From Candidatus Omnitrophota bacterium (lineage in GTDB: Bacteria; Omnitrophota; Gorgyraeia; Zapsychrales; Zapsychraceae), in the NCBI GenBank assembly GCA_030634235.1, contig DAOWBD010000044.1:1-7595 (forward strand): a DNA stretch of 7,595 bases, written 5' to 3'. Under the pieces are notes generated by a model. That model saw only the letters and a program-made list of their open reading frames with translations. It did not search any database and was not told the DNA's origin. Made by a program: the position numbers and the translations under genes. Of this stretch, positions 6,617-7,595 are shown one piece after another; the stretch's first letter is position 1; each line of letters begins with the position of its first letter.

Positions 6617-6720
6617 CGCCTCAGCAGAAGAAAGATGCCCATGCCTACAGTGTAGGGAATCAATAAAAAGATACCAAAAATAATCATGGCGGGGCCAGGA
6701 CGAAAGTTTGAAAAACCGGA
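6613..6720 (-). pseudogene. Possible remnant or small ORF with one membrane helix
   Basis: Read on the minus strand from just after a TAG at 6723-6721, the frame gives SGFSNFRPGPAMIIFGIFLL then IPYTVGMGIFLLLRR and a TAA that overlaps the sodA stop. The hydrophobic run ended by two arginines looks like the C-terminal membrane helix of a protein. The first ATG (at 6687) would give only 24 residues and has no ribosome-binding site. Upstream DNA in another minus frame stays open for many codons without a usual start codon. It may be the degraded tail of a convergent membrane-protein gene, or chance. I do not recognise a family. Confidence 0.25.
6644..6656. repeat. Short palindrome downstream of sodA
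   Basis: CCTACAGTGTAGG is a perfect 6-base dyad around one base; as a hairpin it would be a 5-bp stem with loop AGT. It lies 28 bases after the sodA stop. There is no following run of T, so it is at best a weak terminator or mRNA end-protecting stem. Confidence 0.3.
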
Positions 6721-6886
6721 CTAATACTTCAGAAAAGAAAGGGACAGCTTGAATTAAAGTTACTGGTGCAACATTATTAATAATAGCATTTGAAAGATAG
6801 GTTATTGAGCCTATACAGGAGCTTAGAAAAAACCTTGCTGGAGTAAAGGTGGTGAAACTGTTCGTGAGAATTTACAAACGCTTTGG

Positions 6887-6915
6887 TTGAAATGTAATTT
6901 GGGCAAGAGTAATCT
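6887..6915 (+). promoter_or_regulatory. Possible rhuM promoter
   Basis: TTGAAA (6887-6892), a 17-base spacer and TAATCT (6910-6915) lie 35 bases before the rhuM ATG. The -35 is good but the -10 matches only three consensus positions, so this is tentative in AT-rich DNA. Confidence 0.3.
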
Positions 6916-6950
6916 TGAATAGATAGAAACTTAATTTGGAGTGTTTTTTA

Positions 6951-7568
6951 ATGGAACAAAACTCAGAAATAATAATTTATACAGCACCGGACGGGGCAAC
7001 AAAACTCCAAGTGCAATTGGAGGATGAAACCGTCTGGCTGACACAGGAACAGATGGCAATACTTTTTGGTAAAGGCAGAACAACTATAACAGAGCATATA
7101 GGAAACATCTTTAAAGAAGGCGAACTAAATGAAAAAGAGGTGTGTCGGTATTTCCGACATACCACTCAACACGGTGCAATAGAAGGAAAAACACAAGTAA
7201 AGCAGGTAAAACGTTATAATCTTGATGTAATAATATCAGTTGGCTATAGAGTAAAATCAAAGCAAGGAACAAAATTTCGCCAATGGGCAACAAAAAGGAT
7301 TCATGAATACATTGTAAAAGGCTTTACAATGGACGATGACCGATTGAAACAGGAAGGAGCAAGATCAAGATATTTTGAAGAACTTCTACAAAGAATCCGT
7401 GATATCAGAAGCAGTGAAAGAAATTTTTACCAAAAAGTAACCGATATTTATATAACTAGTACACTGTCAACTAAATACTTGAACCAATCGTCTTTGCGAG
7501 CCCCGCTTTTGGGGGCAAAGCAATCTTTCATATTTCGGGGATTGCTTCGTCACCTGGATAAAATCTAA
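6951..7568 (+). pseudogene. rhuM: RhuM-family protein, C-terminally truncated
   Basis: The first ~170 residues are a clear RhuM-family protein (Pfam Virulence_RhuM, named from the Salmonella SPI-3 gene). They include IIIYTAPDGATKLQVQLEDE (7-26), VWLTQEQMAILFGKGRTTIT (28-47), which is a helix-turn-helix-like segment, then HIGNIFKEGELNEKEV, RYNLDVIISVGYRVKSKQGT (88-107), FRQWATKRIHEYIVKGF and ERNFYQKVTDIYITS. Family members usually continue with 'IDY....' for another 100 or more residues. Here the match stops near residue 170 and the last ~35 residues read through a palindromic repeat to a chance stop, so the gene is broken. The start at ATG 6951 has GGAG 9 bases upstream; an earlier in-frame ATG at 6936 precedes the conserved N-terminus and lacks such a site. 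The biochemical role of RhuM is not established. It often sits in restriction-modification or genomic-island contexts. Its lower GC content than the men/sod genes suggests horizontal acquisition. Confidence 0.85.
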
Positions 7569-7587
7569 AGGTTTCTCGCAATGACGA
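7488..7587. repeat. ~100-bp interspersed palindromic repeat (CGTCATTGCGAG type)
   Basis: The outer arms TCGTCTTTGCGAG (7488-7500) and CTCGCAATGACGA (7575-7587) are inverted copies matching at 12 of 13 positions. Inside, AAGCAATC (7518-7525) and GATTGCTT (7540-7547) form a second perfect dyad with a 14-base loop, and GCCCC/GGGGC (7500-7504, 7512-7516) a third stem. The words TTGCGAG, GCAATC, GGATTGCTTCGTC and CGCAATGACG are those of a dispersed repeat type that I recall from many genomes (Rickettsia palindromic elements and similar repeats in deltaproteobacteria and uncultivated phyla). No transposase lies with it, so it is MITE-like or a non-autonomous palindromic unit. It lies where the rhuM sequence ends and supplies most of the foreign tail codons. 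Confidence 0.75.
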
Positions 7588-7595
7588 ATGATACA

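Larger units (their letters stand above)
6617..6950. other. AT-rich spacer between sodA and rhuM with no intact gene
   Basis: This stretch of about 330 bases is visibly poorer in G and C than the men/sod region. It holds the doubtful minus-strand membrane-helix fragment, a short palindrome at 6644, an imperfect hairpin (ATAGG/CCTAT around 6797-6815) and a possible rhuM promoter. No reading frame of convincing length with a start and ribosome-binding site is present. The change of composition right after the sodA stop marks it as the left part of an accessory segment that continues through rhuM. Confidence 0.5.

Noticed and set aside
6797..6888. Short + strand open stretch reading VIEPIQELRKNLAGVKVVKL and on to a TGA
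   Set aside because: It has 29 codons after a TAG, no suitable start with ribosome-binding site, and no family resemblance.

Overview
The window looks like chromosome of a Gram-negative, menaquinone-respiring bacterium, with a short accessory stretch at the right end. The phylum is uncertain. Type II secretion/type IV pilus-like inner-membrane proteins, a Bacteroidetes/Chlorobi-like order of menaquinone genes and a palindromic repeat ending in CGCAATGACG would suit an uncultivated lineage such as Omnitrophota, but this is inference. No rRNA, tRNA or CRISPR array is visible.

Layout. (1) 1-946: the end of a secretion/pilus-type cluster. It holds the C-terminal part of a PilM/GspL-like protein with one membrane helix, then a small single-pass protein whose C-terminal domain resembles GspB/PilP/GspC-type periplasmic domains. 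(2) 960-5188: four menaquinone genes, menB-menA-menC-menE, tightly packed on the + strand. The menA/menC and menC/menE pairs overlap in ATGA, which implies translational coupling. (3) 5275-5673, minus strand and convergent with menE: a hotdog thioesterase of the DHNA-CoA hydrolase type with its own extended -10 promoter. Together these five enzymes cover OSB formation (MenC), CoA activation (MenE), ring closure (MenB), thioester hydrolysis (MenI-like) and prenylation (MenA). MenF, MenD, MenH and the final methyltransferase are not in the window. (4) 5689-5986: a regulatory-looking stretch with an 18-bp inverted repeat, then an undescribed-looking scrap, the last 47 codons of a thiol peroxidase (tpx) with its catalytic half missing. 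(5) 5987-6616: an intact Mn-type superoxide dismutase behind a perfect Shine-Dalgarno sequence. The tpx scrap and sod probably were once an oxidative-stress pair. (6) 6617-7595: visibly AT-richer DNA with a possible minus-strand membrane-protein remnant, then a RhuM-family gene that loses its family sequence near residue 170 and runs into a ~100-bp interspersed palindromic repeat.

The coding core is ordinary metabolism. The points that merit attention are the decayed tpx, the repeat-associated truncation of rhuM, the palindrome between menI and tpx/sod, and an unusual cysteine in the MenE P-loop. I do not see convincing evidence of a wholly new biological system.
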